Source: Patescibacteria group bacterium (GTDB taxonomy: Bacteria > Patescibacteriota > Gracilibacteria > UBA1369 > JAHJTR01). Taken from it: a stretch of DNA of 7,814 bases. The position numbers and the translations under genes are program-made. Location of the stretch: positions 1-7,814 of the forward strand of contig JAHJTR010000078.1 of NCBI GenBank assembly GCA_018829865.1, in the 5' to 3' direction. The notes under the pieces were generated by a model. The model was not told the DNA's origin, made no database searches, and saw nothing but the letters and a program-made list of their open reading frames with translations. This document shows, in pieces, positions 5,423-7,814 of the stretch (positions within the stretch are counted from its first letter, which is position 1; each line of letters begins with the position of its first letter).

Positions 5423-6490
5423 ATGCCTAACGAAACCCTAACCCCTCAAGAAACCATATCCCCGGTAACAGTTATAAAATTCCCTGAATTTACTCCTGAA
5501 GAATTAAAAAAAATAACAATCCAAATCAATGAACGCATAGATAATCAAAACATAAAAAACCAAAGATTTTCAGCAGGAATGGCCAACCCAACAAGTGAAA
5601 AATTTGCAACTACAATACTCAGGTATATGCACGACGATCCGGAACTAGCCGCAAAAATCCAACTAGCAACCCGCCTTAATAATTCAGAAACAAATGAAGC
5701 TACATTAATTTCAATTGTCTACGACACAGGCCAAACAGCCGACGGCTTCCCAAAAGAATTAATACCACTTTGCGACCCCGATCAACCAAACGGCAAAAAA
5801 CTTTTACCCCTAACCCTAGCAACACAACTAACCTCAAAATTCGCCCCCGAACAAAACGGACAAGAACACTTTCTGCTAGGACAAACAGTCCACCTCGACG
5901 GCAACAATGAAATTTGCGGAGAAGGTTTAATTAGGGAAATAACAACCACCCGCAATGGCTTAAACAAAATTGCAGGTAACAGCATCGGTATATTACCTAA
6001 AAAAATGGACGGAACAGAAAAATTCACCACTGCCCCCCTCAGCACACATACCAACGCCTTACAACACATCATTTCACTCCCTACCACTAACAACGACTCT
6101 CAAGAAACTCCGGAAAACAGCCCCCACGGAATTATGATTTCATTAAACGCAAAAAACATCACACCCGCAACAATAAAAGAATTACTTCAAGATATTAAGG
6201 TTCCTCTAGGTGGAATGGTTTTTATAGAAGGAGAAATAACCTCACATGCAGTCACACACATCCCTGGCAAAAAAGCATCAATCCAAGAAGTAATGAGCAA
6301 TGTCGAAACAAGCACAGTTAACGCAGCAGTAACAGGATCCTTCACCCTCGACCCAAATCTCCTCAGCAATCAAAACGGCCACATCCACACAGAACTCGGC
6401 CATTTTAATAGTGTAAACGGCAAAATCACCCTAGTCCTATTCCCCGTAAGCAAATCCATCACTCGGAAATTTGAAAATGATTTAAAATAA
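5423..6490 (+). CDS. Cytoplasmic protein of unknown function, 355 residues
   Basis: I do not recognise this product. It lacks a signal peptide or membrane segments. The N-terminal ~50 residues are polar with a short basic helix (FTPEELKKITIQINERID). Residues about 50-210 alternate predicted helix and strand (FLLGQTVHLDGNNEICGEG near the middle). A linker rich in Asn, Thr, Ser and Pro lies at about 205-235, and a second, more ordered domain follows (about 236-350). That domain contains GGMVFIEGEI, HIHTELGHFN and KITLVLFPVSK, which look like beta-strands ending in a compact fold. The product is rich in Thr, Asn and Ile, and its codons end mostly in A or C, unlike the LD-carboxypeptidase gene just before the tRNA. 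The ATG fits the strong upstream promoter. It is probably monocistronic, since the 6S RNA with its own likely promoter follows. Confidence 0.82.
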   Translation: MPNETLTPQETISPVTVIKFPEFTPEELKKITIQINERIDNQNIKNQRFSAGMANPTSEKFATTILRYMHDDPELAAKIQLATRLNNSETNEATLISIVYDTGQTADGFPKELIPLCDPDQPNGKKLLPLTLATQLTSKFAPEQNGQEHFLLGQTVHLDGNNEICGEGLIREITTTRNGLNKIAGNSIGILPKKMDGTEKFTTAPLSTHTNALQHIISLPTTNNDSQETPENSPHGIMISLNAKNITPATIKELLQDIKVPLGGMVFIEGEITSHAVTHIPGKKASIQEVMSNVETSTVNAAVTGSFTLDPNLLSNQNGHIHTELGHFNSVNGKITLVLFPVSKSITRKFENDLK

Positions 6491-6521
6491 TTACCCCCCA
6501 CAGCAACAATCAAAAAACAAA

Positions 6522-6551
6522 TTTCCAATTTTCCCACCAACGTGCTATTAT
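6522..6551 (+). promoter_or_regulatory. Candidate promoter of the 6S RNA
   Basis: TATTAT (6546-6551) lies about 8 bases before the start of the closing stem of the 6S RNA, the right position for a -10 element. TTTCCA (6522-6527) is a weak -35 (four of six bases) at 18 bases spacing. The -10 is credible because of its place. The -35 is doubtful. Confidence 0.4.
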
Positions 6552-6559
6552 CCATATAC

Positions 6560-6710
6560 GAACTCTGTGATGTTCGTGGAACTTTAAACTGACTCTACCC
6601 CAAAATTATAGGGACCTCAAGATTTGCAATTGCCTTGGCGAATGCATGAGAGGACCCACCTGATTCGCAGGAATCAGTTCTACTAAGGACTACGGCATCA
6701 CGGAGTTCTT
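6560..6710 (+). ncRNA. ssrS: 6S RNA
   Basis: 6S RNA binds the housekeeping RNA polymerase holoenzyme by imitating an open promoter and lowers transcription in slow growth. Here GAACTCTGTGATG (6560-6572) pairs with CATCACGGAGTTC (6696-6708) over 13 base pairs with one T-G wobble, forming the closing stem. The ends read CTCTGTGATGTTCG and ACGGCATCACGGAG, close to the CTCTGAGATGTTCG and GCGGCATCTCGGAG of the Escherichia coli RNA as I recall it. The apical stem begins with GGGACCTC/GAGGACCC around one A-A mismatch and continues with ATTTGC/GCGAAT. Between the stems lies the large central bubble, with a perfect 7-bp hairpin on its 3' side (CTGATTC-GCAG-GAATCAG, 6660-6677), as is common in this family. 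A run of T follows the closing stem (6709-6713) and may end transcription. At about 150 bases it is shorter than the E. coli RNA of about 184. It is convergent with the M50 gene. Confidence 0.85.
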
Positions 6711-6727
6711 TTTGTATATAAAGTTAT

Positions 6728-7396
6728 TTACACCAACATATGAATAAAAGCCGCAATCGGCGTCGCAATGTCACGCAAAAGACCCCCTAACAACGACACA
6801 CCGGTAAATTTAGCATAAAAGTAATCCCCCGCAATAATCGCCACAAAAAGCTTAATCCCATTATCAGCCATCCATTTCTCATACTTCATCTGAAACCTAG
6901 CAGGCACAAAAGCCAAAAACACCTTACTCCCATCCAGGGGCGGAATTGGCAATAAATTAAAAACCATCAAATAAATATTCAACAAAAAAAGCTGAACAAA
7001 AAAATGCCCAATAAACGAATCAGCCGGAAATTCCACATATTTCAAAGGAATCGCCACCAAAAAAGCCAAAATAAAATTCCCGACAGGCCCCGCAATCGCC
7101 GTCAGCACCATCCCCCATTTATAATCCCTAAAATTATAAGGATTAATCGGCACCGGTTTCGCCCATCCAATCGGCGCAAAAATAATCATCAAAGTCCCAA
7201 GCAAACTCAAATGCCTCATCGGATTCAAACTAATCCGCCCCGCAACCTTAGGCGTCGGATCCCCAAGTCTATAAGCCGTGTAAGCATGCATCGCCTCATG
7301 AATCGTCAGCGCCGGCAAAAGCGCCAACAGTCTAAGTAAAGTTGTATCTATATCAATTATATTTAGAAATTGTACAACAATTATAGTATAGTTCAC
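6728..7396 (-). CDS. Site-2-protease-like zinc metallopeptidase, family M50
   Basis: The product is a small polytopic membrane peptidase of the type that cuts peptides within or near the membrane. The zinc motif is TIHEAMHAYTAYRLGDPTPK (HExxH). It is followed by AGRISLNPMRHL, the central helix VLTAIAGPVGNFILAF, and the third ligand in NLLPIPPLDGSKV (the Asp). These are the marks of the short S2P group without a PDZ domain, usually about 200-230 residues. I chose GTG at 7396 (222 residues), which puts about 33 residues before HExxH as in relatives. The frame also stays open to an ATG at 7468 (246 residues), but that would overlap the divergent gtrA-like gene by 50 bases and add a basic tail not typical of the family. 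A start further in is possible. It ends 17 bases from the 6S RNA. No substrate can be named. Confidence 0.82.
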   Translation of the reverse strand: MNYTIIVVQFLNIIDIDTTLLRLLALLPALTIHEAMHAYTAYRLGDPTPKVAGRISLNPMRHLSLLGTLMIIFAPIGWAKPVPINPYNFRDYKWGMVLTAIAGPVGNFILAFLVAIPLKYVEFPADSFIGHFFVQLFLLNIYLMVFNLLPIPPLDGSKVFLAFVPARFQMKYEKWMADNGIKLFVAIIAGDYFYAKFTGVSLLGGLLRDIATPIAAFIHMLV

Positions 7397-7408
7397 CCGT
7401 CTCTTAAA
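7363..7408. promoter_or_regulatory. Divergent promoter region of the M50 and GtrA-like genes
   Basis: On the minus strand, TTAAGA (7403-7408) and TATAAT (7380-7385) are 17 bases apart. On the plus strand, TTAGAA (7363-7368) and TATAGT (7387-7392) are 18 apart and weak. A perfect 8-bp palindrome, TTGTACAA (7370-7377), lies between and could be an operator half-site or chance. If the minus-strand promoter is used, transcription would begin near 7373, inside the reading frame assigned to the M50 gene. The translation start would then have to be a non-ATG codon further in. The two readings cannot be reconciled from sequence alone. Confidence 0.3.
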
Positions 7409-7418
7409 GATAAAAAAA

Positions 7419-7814
7419 ATGTCACTCTGCAAAATCTGGCATCTGCTTTTCATCCAAAAAACCAACAAAACGATTATCCAACTCTTCCGTTACACGTTTG
7501 TAGGAGGATTAGCGTTCCTGCTCGACATCACAATCCTGATCACCCTCACAGAATTTGCCGGCATTCATTACCTCGCATCCGCCGCAATCGGCTTCACCAT
7601 AGGATTAATCACCAATTACATTTTAAGTGTAATTTGGGTATTTGATAAAAGGAGAGTCCAAAACAAGCGCCTGGAATTTACAATTTTTTTATGTATCGGC
7701 CTCACCGGATTAATTTTTAACGAATTTCTCATCTGGTTCTTTACAGAGGAGGCAACACTGCATTACACTTCCTCCAAAATTGTCGCCACAATTATCATTT
7801 ACTTCTGGAATTTC
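7419..7814 (+). CDS. GtrA-family membrane protein, 3' end beyond the window
   Basis: The visible 132 residues match the GtrA-like family (PF04138 type), four-helix membrane proteins linked to moving or modifying polyprenyl-phosphate sugars in cell-envelope glycan assembly. After a short N-terminal tail, IIQLFRYTFVGGLAFLLDI gives the usual q-l-x-R-F/Y-x-x-V-G-G start of helix 1. Helix 2 ends in NYILSVIWVFDKRR, the typical n-Y-x-x-s-x-x-W-V-F motif. Helices 3 and 4 follow, and the window stops in YFWNF, where relatives continue for only about 10-20 residues. The gene is therefore nearly complete and appears intact. The ATG at 7419 follows an A-rich stretch without a Shine-Dalgarno sequence. It diverges from the M50 gene. 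A glycosyltransferase would be the expected partner, but none is inside the window. Confidence 0.85.
   Translation, partial: MSLCKIWHLLFIQKTNKTIIQLFRYTFVGGLAFLLDITILITLTEFAGIHYLASAAIGFTIGLITNYILSVIWVFDKRRVQNKRLEFTIFLCIGLTGLIFNEFLIWFFTEEATLHYTSSKIVATIIIYFWNF

Noticed and set aside
5423..6490. C-terminal half of the 355-residue protein as a PPC (DUF296) domain because of HIHTELGH
   Set aside because: The spacing of the glycine and histidine motif and the strand pattern do not match well enough.

Overview
The window is AT-rich bacterial DNA. It has a bacterial tRNA-Thr with an encoded CCA end, a 6S RNA, sigma70-type promoters, and start codons mostly without a Shine-Dalgarno sequence. The mix of MacB-like, S66 peptidase, M50 peptidase and GtrA genes with several unrecognised ORFs and very few ribosome-binding sites would suit a small-genome bacterium of the candidate phyla radiation. 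Lineage cannot be settled from this window, so this is a low-confidence inference. The standard genetic code fits: no intact gene contains an internal TGA.

Layout from left to right. Positions 1-267 hold about 114 bases with no gene, then the last ~50 codons of a MacB/FtsX-type ABC permease without the rest of its gene. A small membrane-anchored extracytoplasmic protein follows (289-747). After it come a five-unit, 10-bp repeat array (848-897) and, on the minus strand, a 656-residue very basic unrecognised protein (917-2887) with a near-consensus promoter of its own. A 70-bp GC-rich islet separates that promoter from a 3' remnant of a GT-C (PIG-V-like) mannosyltransferase gene (about 3010-3261). 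The promoter of a strongly acidic unrecognised 246-residue protein (3307-4047) overlaps the end of this remnant. A third 3' remnant follows, the C-terminal part of a HAD-family phosphatase (about 4048-4284). Its stop overlaps the start of an intact LD-carboxypeptidase gene (4281-5165) as ATGA. A minus-strand tRNA-Thr(GGT) lies at 5183-5258.

Right of the tRNA, the plus strand becomes rich in A and C whatever the gene direction. This part holds an unrecognised 355-residue protein (5423-6490) behind a strong promoter, a 6S RNA (about 6560-6710), a minus-strand M50 site-2-protease-like gene (6728-7396) and, divergent from it, a GtrA-family membrane protein cut off by the window end (7419-7814).

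The recognisable functions are housekeeping and cell envelope: peptidoglycan turnover (LD-carboxypeptidase), intramembrane proteolysis (M50), lipid-linked sugar handling (GtrA), and global control of RNA polymerase (6S RNA). The most unusual trait is the middle block. Three unrelated conserved genes survive only as 3' ends, and genes of unknown function sit between them. This suggests a region of repeated insertion, deletion or gene decay beside a tRNA gene. No integrase, transposase or CRISPR array is visible.
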